In this document: piece after piece, positions 50,033-59,633 of the stretch | How the letters are laid out: every line of letters begins with the position of its first letter | Position numbering within the stretch: the stretch's first letter is position 1 | Position numbers and translations under genes: made by a program | Assembly: GCF_900009265.2 (NCBI RefSeq) | Contig: NZ_LR735012.1 | Span: 1 to 64,000, forward strand | Reading direction: 5' to 3' | Length of the DNA stretch: 64,000 nt | Origin: Planktothrix paucivesiculata PCC 9631 | GTDB lineage: Bacteria; Cyanobacteriota; Cyanobacteriia; Cyanobacteriales; Microcoleaceae | Notes under the pieces: model-generated | Told to the model about the DNA's origin: nothing | The model's input: only the letters and a program-made list of their open reading frames with translations | The model's database searches: none

Positions 50033-51340
50033 ATGGTCGTTAGTCGAGACAAAGCGCCAACTGCACAGGAAACCTTCTTGCAGATGGCACAAGCTGCTGG
50101 TCTAAGAGGTCGGATTTTAGTCACTATTGGCTTACTGCTCCTGGTGCGTGTGGGTGTATTCCTACCGATTCCCGGTATTGATACGGCTAGTTTCAGAGCA
50201 GCCATTCAAAATAACCCAGTAATTGGATTCCTCGATTTATTCTCTGGGGGTGGACTTTCGGCTCTGGGAATTTTTGCCCTGGGGATTTTGCCCTATATTA
50301 ATGCCTCCATCATCATGCAATTGATGACGGCGGCTTTGCCCACTCTGGAAGATTTACAGAAAAATGAGGGAGAAGCCGGACGCCGGAAGATTTCCCAAAT
50401 TACTCGCTATGTGGCCTTAGGGTGGGCTGTCTTACAAAGCGTGGGGATTTCGATTTGGATTAATCCCTTTGCCAATAACCCGGGCATCCTATTCCAAGTT
50501 CAAGTGGTTTTGGCCCTGGTAGCCGGATCAATGTTTGTGATGTGGCTCTCGGAACTAATTACTGAACGGGGGATTGGTAATGGTGCTTCCTTACTGATTT
50601 TTCTGGGAATCGTAGCGGTGTTACCGACTTCTTTGGGTCAGACCTTAGAATTAGCCCAGAGTGGAGATCAAGCCATTGTGGGTCGGGTGATTCTCCTGTT
50701 AATTGTTTTCCTGGCGATGATCGTTGGGATTGTTTTTGTTCAGGAGGGGACTCGTCGGATTCCGATTGTTTCTGCCCGTCGGCAAGTCGGCCGGAAACTA
50801 TACCGAGAAAAAACCAGCTATTTGCCTCTGCGATTAAATCAAGGGGGTGTGATGCCGATTATTTTTGCCTCGGCGGTTTTAGTTTTGCCCGCATCTCTGT
50901 CTCAATTTACTAACAATCCCATTTTGGTTCAAATAGCGACGGCCCTAACTCCTAGTGGATCAACTCCCTGGTTGTATGCGGCTTTCTATTTGGTACTGAT
51001 TGTGTTCTTTAGCTATTTCTACGCTTCATTAATTATGAATCCTGTAGATATGTCACAGAACCTCAAGAAAATGGGGGCTAGTGTTCCCGGGATTCGTCCT
51101 GGTCGGGCTACGAGTGAGTATATTGAGCGAGTTTTAAATCGATTGACCTTTTTAGGTGCGATCTTTTTAGGCTTGGTTGCCATTATCCCCACTATCGTTG
51201 AGAGTGCCACAAGAGTTCCCACGTTTCGGGGATTTGGAGCTACATCTCTCCTGATTTTAGTCGGGGTAGCCATTGATACGGCTAAACAGGTGCAAACCTA
51301 TGTGATTTCTCAACGATATGAAGGGATGGTGAAACGATAG
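50033..51340 (+). CDS. secY: Preprotein translocase subunit SecY
   Basis: A 435-residue channel subunit of the Sec translocon with ten membrane helices, in the plasma and thylakoid membranes. Family segments: VRVGVFLPIPGID, FALGILPYINASIIMQLMTAALP, NGASLLIFLGIVA and the C-terminal RPGRATSEYIERVLNRLTFLGAIFLG. I chose ATG 50033 (MVVSRDKAPTAQETFLQMAQ) because GGGAG lies about 9 bases ahead and cyanobacterial SecY proteins begin there; TTG 50018 would add five residues. It overlaps adk by one base (TAGTG). Confidence 0.95.
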   Translation: MVVSRDKAPTAQETFLQMAQAAGLRGRILVTIGLLLLVRVGVFLPIPGIDTASFRAAIQNNPVIGFLDLFSGGGLSALGIFALGILPYINASIIMQLMTAALPTLEDLQKNEGEAGRRKISQITRYVALGWAVLQSVGISIWINPFANNPGILFQVQVVLALVAGSMFVMWLSELITERGIGNGASLLIFLGIVAVLPTSLGQTLELAQSGDQAIVGRVILLLIVFLAMIVGIVFVQEGTRRIPIVSARRQVGRKLYREKTSYLPLRLNQGGVMPIIFASAVLVLPASLSQFTNNPILVQIATALTPSGSTPWLYAAFYLVLIVFFSYFYASLIMNPVDMSQNLKKMGASVPGIRPGRATSEYIERVLNRLTFLGAIFLGLVAIIPTIVESATRVPTFRGFGATSLLILVGVAIDTAKQVQTYVISQRYEGMVKR

Positions 51341-51909
51341 TGCGGTTGATTTTTTTAGGCCCTCCAGGGGCAGGTAAAGGAACTCAAGCCGCGATCGTCG
51401 CGACGAGTTTTGGAATTCCTCATATTTCGACGGGTGAAATTTTACGCACCCATGTCAGTGAAAAAACGGATCTGGGTCAAAAAGCTAAGGTCTATATGGA
51501 TCAAGGCGAATTAGTCCCAGATCAACTGATTTTGGATATGGTGGAACATCGTCTTGAGGAGTCCGATGCTCAGAACGGTTGGATTTTGGATGGGTTTCCT
51601 CGGAATATTTCTCAAGCTGATTTTATCGCCACCTTGGTACTCCAGGGAGACAGCGAAACTAAAAATAGCGAGGGAGAACTCAAGGTGATTAACCTTGATG
51701 TTCCTGATGAAATTCTGGTACAGCGATTGTTGGCCAGAGGGCGTCAGGATGATCATGAGGAGATTATTCGTCACCGTTTACAAGTGTATCGGGAACAGAC
51801 GGCTCCCTTAATTGATTATTACGGTCAGCGAAATCAACTCCAATCTATCAATGGGAACCGTTCCTTAGATGAGATTACCCAAGAGTTGAAACAGATTGTT
51901 TCTACTTAG
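51340..51909 (+). CDS. adk: Adenylate kinase
   Basis: A 189-residue adenylate kinase that interconverts AMP, ADP and ATP. It has the P-loop GPPGAGKGTQA, AMP-binding DGFPRNISQADF and a short lid (no zinc-finger insert) with ARGRQDDHEEIIRHRLQVYREQT. It starts with GTG overlapping the secY stop, so it is translationally coupled. Confidence 0.96.
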   Translation: MRLIFLGPPGAGKGTQAAIVATSFGIPHISTGEILRTHVSEKTDLGQKAKVYMDQGELVPDQLILDMVEHRLEESDAQNGWILDGFPRNISQADFIATLVLQGDSETKNSEGELKVINLDVPDEILVQRLLARGRQDDHEEIIRHRLQVYREQTAPLIDYYGQRNQLQSINGNRSLDEITQELKQIVST

Positions 51910-52221
51910 TAAAAATTCTTGATTTGCCAAGTTGGAAATCCTTTTAGGAATCAACGTAGCTACAAGTGCTAAGTTGAAAGTGGTTCGGATGAAGTAATTC
52001 CTTCGAGTTCAGTCAACAGCTTCCCTCACCGATGGGTTTACCTGGAGTTTTAATGAAAATTAAAGCGAGGATATTGACAAAAAACAGAGATTACGCTCCG
52101 ATTTTTGATAAAATATGTTAAGAAATGCGTTTAAACTCGGATTTCTGAATGTGATCAGATGGGCAAATCTCGGTCATTTGTTGATCGAGGGGATAGATTG
52201 TTGAATTGAGGTAAAAACAAC
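51910..52221 (+). promoter_or_regulatory. adk-infA intergenic region
   Basis: In many bacteria the gene for methionine aminopeptidase (map) lies here; it is absent, and I see no other gene or RNA in the 312 bases. A separate promoter for infA and the alpha-type genes may be here. The sequence GAGGTAAAAACAACTTG just before infA has the ribosome binding site GAGG. Confidence 0.4.
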
Positions 52222-52446
52222 TTGGCTAAACAGGATCTGATTGAAATGGAAGGGACAGTCACTGAATCCCTTCCCAATGCTATGTTTCGCGTAGACCTAG
52301 ATAATGGATTTAATGTCTTGGCTCATATCTCGGGAAAAATCCGAAGAAATTACATTAAGATTTTACCTGGAGATAGAGTCAAAGTGGAATTAACCCCCTA
52401 TGACTTGACCAAAGGCAGAATTACCTATCGTCTACGCAAAAAATAG
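52222..52446 (+). CDS. infA: Translation initiation factor IF-1
   Basis: A 74-residue OB-fold IF-1 that blocks the A site during initiation. The sequence ([20 protein letters not shown] to [10 protein letters not shown]) matches the family throughout. The start is TTG at 52222 with GAGG about 9 bases ahead; there is no better ATG. Confidence 0.96.
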   Translation: MAKQDLIEMEGTVTESLPNAMFRVDLDNGFNVLAHISGKIRRNYIKILPGDRVKVELTPYDLTKGRITYRLRKK

Positions 52447-52549
52447 ATGGAAATCTTACCCCTTATCCCAAAGGTTAAGGGTTAAACTAGATAAAAATCA
52501 GCTTTCAGTGATATAATAATAAATTTGTTGTAGCGTCGCTCTAATTGGC

Positions 52550-52663
52550 ATGAAAGTTCGAGCATCAGTCCGCAAAATTTGTGAAAAGTGTCGTGTTATC
52601 CGTCGTCGGGGACGGGTAATGGTGATTTGTTCTAATCCCAAGCATAAGCAACGCCAAGGTTAA
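52550..52663 (+). CDS. rpmJ: 50S ribosomal protein L36
   Basis: A 37-residue L36, the smallest ribosomal protein. It starts [20 protein letters not shown] and ends [11 protein letters not shown]. The zinc-binding C-x2-C-x12-C-x4-H pattern (C11, C14, C27, H32) is complete, so it is the zinc-containing form. It stands in the usual place between infA and rpsM. Confidence 0.96.
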   Translation: MKVRASVRKICEKCRVIRRRGRVMVICSNPKHKQRQG

Positions 52664-52987
52664 CACCCAAGGTCGTCGTCCACAGAGGACGGATTATGAG
52701 TCTTGCTGAAACACCGAAAAACAGACTAGACCCATGAAAAATCTGTGATTCACGCCTAGACTTGCACAAGTCTCAACCCTTGTAAAGTCTTAAAGAGTAG
52801 CTACAATCCTATTCCTTCCCATATCCAAGGAAAGAGAAAGAGTGTGCAGTTGAAATCAGTACAGTAGCTTCAACTTGCCCAAAAGCCTCAGGCCATTCAG
52901 CAAATTGGGAATCCATTAATTGCCTATCATTTTACTGCATGATTTAGGCATTGTCGTGATTGTACATTTTAAAGGGAGACGTTCATT
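52664..52987. other. rpmJ-rpsM intergenic region
   Basis: No gene is found in these 324 bases. A GGGAGAC site at 52974-52980 lies just before rpsM. An internal promoter for the rpsM-rpsK-rpoA-rplQ part is possible but no clear promoter box stands out. Confidence 0.35.
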
Positions 52988-53368
52988 GTGGCACGGATAG
53001 CCGGAGTAGACCTTCCACGAGATAAGCGTGTTGAAATCGGTCTAACTTACATTTATGGAATTGGACTTTCGCGGTCTCAACAAATTCTCAAAGATACGGG
53101 TGTTAATCCTGATACCCGCATTAAAGATCTAAATGATGCCGATGTTGCAGCCCTACGGGCAGCCATCCAACTGTATCAGGTGGAAGGGGATCTGCGACGG
53201 ATGGAGGCGATGAACATTAAGCGCCTCATGGATATCGGTACTTATCGTGGTCGTCGCCATCGTTTAGGTCTGCCTGTGCGGGGTCAACGCACCCGGACGA
53301 ACGCTAGAACCCGTAGGGGTGTTCGCCGTACCGTTGCTGGTAAGAAAAAAGCGGCAGCTAAGAAATAA
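52988..53368 (+). CDS. rpsM: 30S ribosomal protein S13
   Basis: A 126-residue S13 that contacts the P-site tRNA and 50S subunit. Start (GTG) [27 protein letters not shown]-terminal [28 protein letters not shown] is typical. Confidence 0.97.
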   Translation: MARIAGVDLPRDKRVEIGLTYIYGIGLSRSQQILKDTGVNPDTRIKDLNDADVAALRAAIQLYQVEGDLRRMEAMNIKRLMDIGTYRGRRHRLGLPVRGQRTRTNARTRRGVRRTVAGKKKAAAKK

Positions 53369-53461
53369 TTTAGCTAGGCGTTTCAACTTACAAGAACTGC
53401 TGGTTAACTACACCGCAGGTCTATTCTACTCACCGCAAAGAAAATCGTAAACGAGATTACT

Positions 53462-53854
53462 ATGGCGCGACAAACGAAAAAAACAGGGCCTAAAAAGCAA
53501 AAACGTAACGTCCCGAATGGGTTGGCCTACATTCAATCCACCTTCAACAACACGATTGTAACGATCACCGATCCGAATGGGGAAGTCATTTCCTGGGCTT
53601 CTGCGGGGTCTACGGGGTTTAAAGGCGCGAAGAAAGGAACGCCTTTTGCTGCTCAAACCGCCGCAGAAAACGCCGGACGCCGAGCCAATGATCAGGGAAT
53701 GCGTCAGGTTGAAGTGATGGTTAGTGGGCCGGGTGCAGGCAGAGAAACCGCGATTAGAGCCTTGCAAGGGGCTGGTTTGGAAATTACCTTGATTCGAGAC
53801 ATTACTCCAATTCCCCATAATGGTTGCCGTCCTCCCAAACGACGTCGCGTTTAA
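53462..53854 (+). CDS. rpsK: 30S ribosomal protein S11
   Basis: A 130-residue S11 of the 30S platform. Core [36 protein letters not shown] and the ending [18 protein letters not shown] match the family. Confidence 0.97.
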   Translation: MARQTKKTGPKKQKRNVPNGLAYIQSTFNNTIVTITDPNGEVISWASAGSTGFKGAKKGTPFAAQTAAENAGRRANDQGMRQVEVMVSGPGAGRETAIRALQGAGLEITLIRDITPIPHNGCRPPKRRRV

Positions 53855-53990
53855 CTACAGCTTTCACTCTTGGTTAAAGACTTGGAAGTTAGCGTCTTGT
53901 TTAGCAAGAATGAATACTCAAGTTTAGTTTCATTCTTTGCCTTGTACTGTCAATTCATTTTGGGGTTCAATGGAGAAGGGAGGTCCATCG

Positions 53991-54950
53991 GTGGCGCAGT
54001 TTAAGATTGAGTGTATTGAATCGAACACTGATACAGACCGGAGTCAGTACGGTAAATTCGTCTTAGAACCGTTAGAACGGGGTCAAGGGACAACGGTTGG
54101 CAATGCTCTAAGACGGGTTTTACTCTCGAACTTAGAAGGAACGGCGATTACATCAGCACGGTTTGCCAATGTTAATCATGAGTTTGCAACGATTCAAGGG
54201 GTCAGAGAAGATGTTTTAGAAATTCTGCTGAATCTAAAAGAAGTTGTACTCAAAAGCTATACCCACCAAAAACAAATCGGTCGCTTAGAAGTTCAAGGCC
54301 CAGCGACGGTAACGGCGGGTCATTTTAAGTTGCCTTCAGAAGTTGAGGTCGTAGACAAAAACCAATATATCGCTACCCTATCCCCAGGATCAACCTTGGA
54401 AATGGAATTTCAAGTTGATAAGGGAACTGGGTATCACGCCGTGGAGCGCAATCGGGACGAGGGACTGGCTGTAGATTTTCTCCAAATTGATGCCGTGTTC
54501 ATGCCGGTACGGAAAGTGAATTACACCGTTGAGGATGCACGGGTGGGTGGAACTTTGGAAAAAGACCGCCTAATCATGGAGATTTGGACAAATGGGAGTT
54601 TAACACCCCAAGAAGCCATCAGCCAATCCGCGACCATTTTGGTGGACTTGTTCACTCCGTTGAAAGACATCACCCTGGAATCGATCAAAAGTGACCAGAA
54701 TGATGATGTTGATCCCACCAGTCAAATTCCGATTGAAGAACTACAGTTATCGGTTCGCGCTTATAACTGTCTCAAACGCGCTCAAATTAACTCGGTCGCA
54801 GACTTACGAGATTATACTCAAGAAGACTTATTAGAAATTAAAAACTTCGGTCAGAAGTCTGCGGAGGAAGTCATCGAGGCGTTACAAAAACGCTTAGGAA
54901 TTACACTGCCTCAAGAAAGGGCATCTAAATCAGTGGTCAGTAATCAGTAG
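53991..54950 (+). CDS. rpoA: DNA-directed RNA polymerase alpha subunit
   Basis: A subunit of about 319 residues that dimerises to start RNA polymerase assembly. The N-terminal domain has GKFVLEPLERGQGTTVGNALRRVLLSNLEG; the C-terminal DNA- and activator-binding domain has SVRAYNCLKRAQINSVADLRDYTQEDLLEIKNFGQKSAEEVIEAL. I chose GTG 53991 (MAQFKIECIES) since homology starts there and GGGAGG lies 7 bases before; ATG 53970 or TTG 53937 are in-frame but unlike the family. The last codons (SVVSNQ) lie in ATCAGT repeat DNA. Confidence 0.94.
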   Translation: MAQFKIECIESNTDTDRSQYGKFVLEPLERGQGTTVGNALRRVLLSNLEGTAITSARFANVNHEFATIQGVREDVLEILLNLKEVVLKSYTHQKQIGRLEVQGPATVTAGHFKLPSEVEVVDKNQYIATLSPGSTLEMEFQVDKGTGYHAVERNRDEGLAVDFLQIDAVFMPVRKVNYTVEDARVGGTLEKDRLIMEIWTNGSLTPQEAISQSATILVDLFTPLKDITLESIKSDQNDDVDPTSQIPIEELQLSVRAYNCLKRAQINSVADLRDYTQEDLLEIKNFGQKSAEEVIEALQKRLGITLPQERASKSVVSNQ

Positions 54951-55085
54951 TCAGTAATTCAGTAATCAGTGATTAGGTAAGGATTTAAAAATAGTTGATT
55001 AAATCTTAAATCCTACACTGATAACTGTTTACTGATAATTGATAACTGACTAAACCACTCAATCATTCTCTACCAGAAGGTAATT
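54951..55085. repeat. ATCAGT-type repeat between rpoA and rplQ
   Basis: GTAATCAGTAGTCAGTAATTCAG units face ACTGATAACTGTTTACTGATAAT units around a TTGATTAAATCTTAAATC centre, making a long inverted structure that begins inside rpoA. Confidence 0.75.
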
Positions 55086-55436
55086 ATGCGTCATCGTTGT
55101 CGTGTTCCCCAATTGGGCAAACCTGCTGATCAGCGAAAAGCATTGCTGCGATCGCTGGCTACAGAACTGATTCGCCATGGCCGAATCACCACCACTAAAG
55201 TTAGAGCCAAAGCGGTACAATCGGAAGCAGAAAAAATGATTACCCTGGCCAAAGACGGCTCCTTAGCAGCCCGTCGCCAAGCCATGGGGTATATCTATGA
55301 CAAACAACTGGTTCATTCGTTATTTGATGCGGCTCCATCACGGTATGGCTCTCGCAATGGGGGTTACACCCGGATTATTAGAACCGTGAGCCGTCGGGGA
55401 GATAATGCAGAAATGGCAATTATTGAATTGGTGTAA
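55086..55436 (+). CDS. rplQ: 50S ribosomal protein L17
   Basis: A 116-residue L17. [42 protein letters not shown] is the family start, and [29 protein letters not shown] the end. AGAAGG precedes the ATG. Confidence 0.97.
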   Translation: MRHRCRVPQLGKPADQRKALLRSLATELIRHGRITTTKVRAKAVQSEAEKMITLAKDGSLAARRQAMGYIYDKQLVHSLFDAAPSRYGSRNGGYTRIIRTVSRRGDNAEMAIIELV

Positions 55437-55606
55437 TTAGTAATCAGTAATCAGTTATCAGTTATCAGTTAAAAGTAAACAGTTATCAGTGCGAGAGTTA
55501 AGAGTTAATGAGCTATTTTTAACTCTTACTTGATGACTGATAACGTCTTAACTGATAACTCGTTAACTGATAACTGATAACTGTTGACTGACAACTGATT
55601 TATGTG
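55437..55606. repeat. ATCAGT-type repeat between rplQ and truA
   Basis: About twelve degenerate copies, including GTAATCAGTAATCAGTTATCAG on the left and GATAACTGATAACTGTTGACTG on the right. It is one of the longest blocks and runs up to four bases before the truA start. Confidence 0.8.
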
Positions 55607-56410
55607 ATGGATCAACAGCGTATTGCTTTAGTGATTCAGTATCAGGGAACTCACTTTCAAGGTTGGCAGCGACAGCCGAATCAGAGGACAGTGCAGCAGG
55701 AAATTGAAACCGCGATCGCAACGGTAACTCAAGCTCCAGTGACACTCCACGCAGCGGGTCGCACCGATACGGGAGTCCATGCGGCGGCACAAGTGGCTCA
55801 TTTCAATGCCCCCAGCTATATTCCTGACTATCGTTGGGCGACCATTCTCAATAACCGTTTATCCGAGGATGTCTTGATTCGGGCATCTGCCTCCGTTCCT
55901 AGCTCCTGGCACGCTCGGTTTTCAGCAAAATGGCGTCGATATCGGTACACCCTCTATACAGATGCTCGACCAAACCTATTTGTCCGTCCTTTCAGTTGGC
56001 ATTACTATCATCACCCTTTAGATGAACAGTTAATCCAAGCCGCCCTGGAACAGTTAGTGGGATATCACCACTTATCGGCGTTTCAAAGGAGTGGCACCTC
56101 CCGGCCTCACGCTTGGGTAGATGTACAGTTTGTCAGTTGTCAACGCCAAAATCCCTTTATCCATATCGAAGTACAAGCCAGTGGATTTCTATACGGGATG
56201 ATGAGGTTGTTAGTCGGGTTACTGGTACAGGTGGGTAACGGGGAACGCTCCCTAGAGGAGTTTCGAGACATCTGGACTCAAGAACGCCGAGAACTGGTCA
56301 AATATGCGGCGCCCGCCCCGGGACTTTGCCTACTGCGGGTTGGTTATCCAGAGTTTCCCTTTGAGCCAGATATTTGGTTCGACACCTTTCCTAAATTTGT
56401 CGTTGGTTGA
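55607..56410 (+). CDS. truA: tRNA pseudouridine(38-40) synthase
   Basis: A 267-residue TruA that makes pseudouridine at tRNA positions 38-40. The catalytic Asp is D54 in GRTDTGVHA; the start IALVIQYQGTHFQGWQRQPNQRTVQ and the later FLYGMMRLLVGLLVQVGNG are family motifs. ATG 55607 is preferred; GTG 55604 is in frame just before it. Between rplQ and rplM is the normal place in cyanobacteria. Confidence 0.95.
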   Translation: MDQQRIALVIQYQGTHFQGWQRQPNQRTVQQEIETAIATVTQAPVTLHAAGRTDTGVHAAAQVAHFNAPSYIPDYRWATILNNRLSEDVLIRASASVPSSWHARFSAKWRRYRYTLYTDARPNLFVRPFSWHYYHHPLDEQLIQAALEQLVGYHHLSAFQRSGTSRPHAWVDVQFVSCQRQNPFIHIEVQASGFLYGMMRLLVGLLVQVGNGERSLEEFRDIWTQERRELVKYAAPAPGLCLLRVGYPEFPFEPDIWFDTFPKFVVG

Positions 56411-56483
56411 TGGTACACCGAGTCTGGTTTAACTCCTGAAAAGCCAACACACCATTTATTCTTAAATTTAAGGACAATCAAGA

Positions 56484-56942
56484 ATGAGCACAAAAACCTT
56501 CCTTCCTTCAGAAGCCTCCCTAGAACCCAAATGGTACGTCATTGATGCGGCTAACCAGCGTTTAGGTCGTTTAGCCTCTGAAGTTGCCCAGATTATTCGG
56601 GGGAAAAATAAACCCATTTACACCCCCCACATGGACACGGGTGACTTTGTAATTATTGTAAATGCGGAAAAAATTGAAGTTACGGGTAAAAAACGCAGCC
56701 AAAAATTATATCGCCATCACTCCGGTAGACCGGGGGGAATGAAAACTGAAACCTTTGAGAAATTGCAAGCCCGCATCCCGGAACGAATTATCGAAAAAGC
56801 CGTTAAGGGGATGCTACCTAAGAATGTCTTGGGACGGAACCTGTTTACCAAACTCAAAGTTTATGCGGGGCCTGATCATCCCCATCAAGCTCAAAAACCC
56901 GAAACCTTAATCATCAATACTATTCCAACAGGAGGTAATTAA
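56484..56942 (+). CDS. rplM: 50S ribosomal protein L13
   Basis: A 152-residue L13. [41 protein letters not shown] and [32 protein letters not shown] are family motifs. It overlaps rpsI by one base (TAATG). Confidence 0.97.
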   Translation: MSTKTFLPSEASLEPKWYVIDAANQRLGRLASEVAQIIRGKNKPIYTPHMDTGDFVIIVNAEKIEVTGKKRSQKLYRHHSGRPGGMKTETFEKLQARIPERIIEKAVKGMLPKNVLGRNLFTKLKVYAGPDHPHQAQKPETLIINTIPTGGN

Positions 56943-57352
56943 TGCAAGCAACTGATACTGGTCGTGCCGTTTACTGGGGAACTGGCCGTCGTAAATCTTC
57001 TGTAGCCCGGGTTCGACTCGTTCCGGGTACGGGTAAATTAACCATTAATGGTAAAGATGGGGATTTGTACCTGCAATATAACCAGGGCTATCTATCCGCG
57101 GCTAAGTCTCCCTTAGAAACCCTGGGCCTAGAAAATGACTATGATATTTTGGTCAATGCCAGTGGTGGTGGTTTAACCGGCCAAGCCGAGTCCATCCGTT
57201 TGGGTGTAGCCCGTGCTTTGTGTGAACTCAACCCCGATAACCGTAAACCCCTGAAAACCGAAGGTTACTTAACCCGTGACCCCCGGGCTACGGAACGGAA
57301 AAAATATGGTTTACGCAAAGCGCGTAAAGCTCCTCAATACTCCAAACGTTAA
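56942..57352 (+). CDS. rpsI: 30S ribosomal protein S9
   Basis: A 136-residue S9 whose C-terminal tail contacts P-site t[45 protein letters not shown] and the ending [17 protein letters not shown] are standard. It is translated from the rplM stop overlap; AGGAGG is at 56932-56937. Confidence 0.97.
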   Translation: MQATDTGRAVYWGTGRRKSSVARVRLVPGTGKLTINGKDGDLYLQYNQGYLSAAKSPLETLGLENDYDILVNASGGGLTGQAESIRLGVARALCELNPDNRKPLKTEGYLTRDPRATERKKYGLRKARKAPQYSKR

Positions 57353-57381
57353 AACCCCATGGGTTTACCGTTTCGGTGTCT

Positions 57382-57401
57382 CACCGGGCAATGATCCGGT
57401 G
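57382..57401 (+). other. Hairpin between rpsI and rpmE
   Basis: CACCGG and CCGGTG make a 6-bp GC stem around GCAATGAT. A second small hairpin, AAACCC-CAT-GGGTTT, precedes it at 57351-57365. These may weaken readthrough into rpmE or stabilise the upstream mRNA end; there is no strong T-run. Confidence 0.5.
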
Positions 57402-57447
57402 TTAAAATTGTTAGTTAACAACTCGTAAAATTTAGAACGTCAAAACC

Positions 57448-57675
57448 ATGCCTAAACCTGGTATTCACCCTGAATGGTATCCAGAGGCCGAAGTCTATTG
57501 CAACGGTGAATTAGTCACCACCGTTGGTTCTACCCAGCCTCGACTTAATGTTGATGTGTGGTCAGGAAATCATCCTTTCTACACCGGAAATCAGAAAATC
57601 CTAGACACAGAAGGACGAGTTGAGCGCTTCCTGCGGAAATACGGGATGATCGACGATAAGCAGTCTGAGAAATAG
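57448..57675 (+). CDS. rpmE: 50S ribosomal protein L31
   Basis: A 75-residue L31. KPGIHPEWYPEAEVYCNGELVTTVGSTQP and VDVWSGNHPFYTGNQKILDTEGRVERFLRKYG fit the family. Only one cysteine (YCNG) is present, so the zinc-binding CxxC set is incomplete, as in zinc-independent forms. Confidence 0.95.
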   Translation: MPKPGIHPEWYPEAEVYCNGELVTTVGSTQPRLNVDVWSGNHPFYTGNQKILDTEGRVERFLRKYGMIDDKQSEK

Positions 57676-57797
57676 CAAGGTTGTCATTTGTCTGTCGTTA
57701 GTTGTCCATAGCGTTCACGCCAGACAACTGACTGTTTTAAATCCAGGGCTAATAGGGTTGATTTGATGTCGAATTCGCCCTGTGCGGCCGGTGAATC

Positions 57798-57858
57798 AGA
57801 TTTAGGTTCCCTAAATCTTGAATTTCTGAGTAGAGACGTGCCAGCAGCGCGTCTTTAC
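57798..57858. repeat. Two palindromic elements before prfA
   Basis: AGATTTAGG (57798-57806) and CCTAAATCT (57810-57818) form a perfect 9-bp stem with a 3-base loop. Then GTAGAGACG at 57830 with CGTCTTTAC at 57850 is a short relative of the 25312-25365 repeat. Together they may end the rpmE transcript. Confidence 0.5.
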
Positions 57859-57884
57859 CGAACTGACAAAGGACAACTGAGATT

Positions 57885-58994
57885 ATGGCTGATGCTTATC
57901 TTGTCGATAAACTTAAATCGATTGAACAAACCTTCAATGAGTTAACCCTGCGTTTAGCTGACCCTGATGTGGCCACTGACCCGGATGAATTTCAACGGGT
58001 GGCTAGGGCGCGTTCTTCCATGGAAGAAATTGTTTTAGCGTATCAGGACTGGAAAACGGCTCAAGAAGAACTGCTTGGCTCTCGTCAAGTGATGAAGGAA
58101 GCCGGAGATGACCTGGAAATGCGGGAAATGGCTTCCTTAGAGGTGGCGGAGTTAGAAGCGAAAATTACTCAGCTTGAAATTCGCCTGAAAGTTCTGTTAC
58201 TGCCCCGTGACCCCAACGATGATAAAAACATCATGTTGGAAATTCGGGCCGGAACCGGAGGGGAAGAAGCCAGTATTTGGGCCGGGGATTTAGTCCGAAT
58301 GTACACCCGGTATGCCGAAACTCAAGGCTGGCGGGTCAGTATGGTCAGTGAGTCCGTCGCTGATATGGGCGGCTTTAAGGAGGCAATTTTAGAAATCCAA
58401 GGGGACAGCGTTTACAGTAAACTCAAGTTTGAGGCGGGAGTTCATCGGGTTCAGCGTGTTCCGGTAACGGAGGCGGGTGGTCGGGTTCATACTTCTACGG
58501 CAACGGTAGCCATTATGCCTGAAGTCGATGAAGTGGAAATCGCGATTGACCCCAAGGATATTGAGATGACCACGGCTCGTTCCGGCGGGGCGGGGGGTCA
58601 AAATGTCAACAAGGTGGAAACGGCCGTTGACCTGTTCCATAAACCTTCGGGGATTCGGATTTTCTGTACCGAAGAACGGAGTCAACTAAAAAACCGAGAA
58701 CGGGCGATGCAAATTTTACGGGCCAAGTTGTACGAAGCAAAACTGCGGGAACAACAGGAAGCCGTAACTTCTATGCGACGTTCCCAGGTGGGAACCGGGT
58801 CACGTTCTGAAAAAATTCGGACTTATAACTATAAAGATAGTCGAGTTACCGATCACCGCTTAGGTGAAAACTTCACTCTAGCTACGATTTTGGAGGGAAG
58901 TTTGGAAAGTGTACTCAGTGCCTGTATTGTTAAGGATCAAGAGGAAAGATTAGCTGAATTAGCAAATTCCACATCCAGTCCAGTTTCAGTGTAA
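57885..58994 (+). CDS. prfA: Peptide chain release factor 1
   Basis: A 369-residue RF1 that reads UAA and UAG. The GGQ motif in [10 protein letters not shown] is near residue 237 and triggers peptide release. The stop-codon tripeptide is PVT in [15 protein letters not shown] near residue 193, which marks RF1 rather than RF2. Helical N-terminal part (1-110) and the end [25 protein letters not shown] are standard. It lies 209 bases after rpmE across palindromic repeats. Confidence 0.96.
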   Translation: MADAYLVDKLKSIEQTFNELTLRLADPDVATDPDEFQRVARARSSMEEIVLAYQDWKTAQEELLGSRQVMKEAGDDLEMREMASLEVAELEAKITQLEIRLKVLLLPRDPNDDKNIMLEIRAGTGGEEASIWAGDLVRMYTRYAETQGWRVSMVSESVADMGGFKEAILEIQGDSVYSKLKFEAGVHRVQRVPVTEAGGRVHTSTATVAIMPEVDEVEIAIDPKDIEMTTARSGGAGGQNVNKVETAVDLFHKPSGIRIFCTEERSQLKNRERAMQILRAKLYEAKLREQQEAVTSMRRSQVGTGSRSEKIRTYNYKDSRVTDHRLGENFTLATILEGSLESVLSACIVKDQEERLAELANSTSSPVSV

Positions 58995-59066
58995 TTTAAA
59001 GGGTTTTGGCTTTGACGAGTGTGATCACCGAGAGCGCCATTGAAGTCAGCCCGGGATGCGGAAAGT

Positions 59067-59096
59067 GCGAGAACTGCTCAGAGTCTCGCCTTTTTT
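59067..59096 (+). terminator. Rho-independent terminator after prfA
   Basis: GCGAGA (59067-59072) and TCTCGC (59084-59089) form a perfect 6-bp stem with an 11-base loop, followed by C and TTTTTT. It lies 72 bases after the prfA stop and is the clearest classical terminator in the window. Confidence 0.75.
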
Positions 59097-59231
59097 GTAA
59101 ATTTTTACAGATGAAGGTTCGCCCGATTTTGTACAATTAGGGTAGCAGTTGATTTTGTGATTTTCCCAAACTGCGATGAGTGAACCCAGGATTTTATCTA
59201 GTTTTATGTTTTTTTTAATAAAGATAAAAAT

Positions 59232-59633
59232 ATGCCTGAAAGTAAACTGAAACTCATGGTAGTTGATGATGAGCAAGATAATCTTGATCTGCTCTATCGG
59301 ACATTTCGTCGAGAATTTCAGGTATTTAGAGCCGATAGTCCAACCAGAGCACTGAGCATTCTCGATACAGAAGGGGAAATGGCGGTAATTATTTCTGATC
59401 AAAGTATGCCGGAAATGACCGGAATTGAGTTTTTCAGCCGAGTTACCCAGCTTTTCCCAGATACCATTAGAATTCTACTAACGGGTTATTCTGAAGATGC
59501 TTTGGATGTTGATTCTGCAACCCTAGCGGCGGCTGATATTTTCAAGTGTATTACCAAGCCTTGGGATACGGTCGATTTCAAACAAATTATTCAGAAGGCG
59601 GTGGAAACCTATAAAAGCAATAAGGGGAGGTAA
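59232..59633 (+). CDS. Single-domain response regulator
   Basis: A 133-residue receiver domain without an output domain. LMVVDDEQDN has the acidic pair, AVIISDQSMPEMTG the phospho-acceptor Asp (about residue 58), LLTGYSED the Thr and CITKPWD the Lys. The pattern Q-S-M-P-E-M and TKPW is like receivers joined to HD-GYP or adenylate cyclase outputs in cyanobacteria, but the gene ends after the receiver. No kinase is adjacent, so the partner is unknown. Confidence 0.88.
   Translation: MPESKLKLMVVDDEQDNLDLLYRTFRREFQVFRADSPTRALSILDTEGEMAVIISDQSMPEMTGIEFFSRVTQLFPDTIRILLTGYSEDALDVDSATLAAADIFKCITKPWDTVDFKQIIQKAVETYKSNKGR

Noticed and set aside
53937-53990. Longer N-terminus for RpoA from TTG 53937 or ATG 53970
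   Set aside because: Homology starts at MAQFKIE and a GGGAGG site is properly spaced before GTG 53991, inside the supposed extension.
59046-59402. Minus-strand open frame overlapping the response regulator
   Set aside because: It is antisense to a clear receiver domain and its other half crosses the prfA terminator; no homology is recognised.
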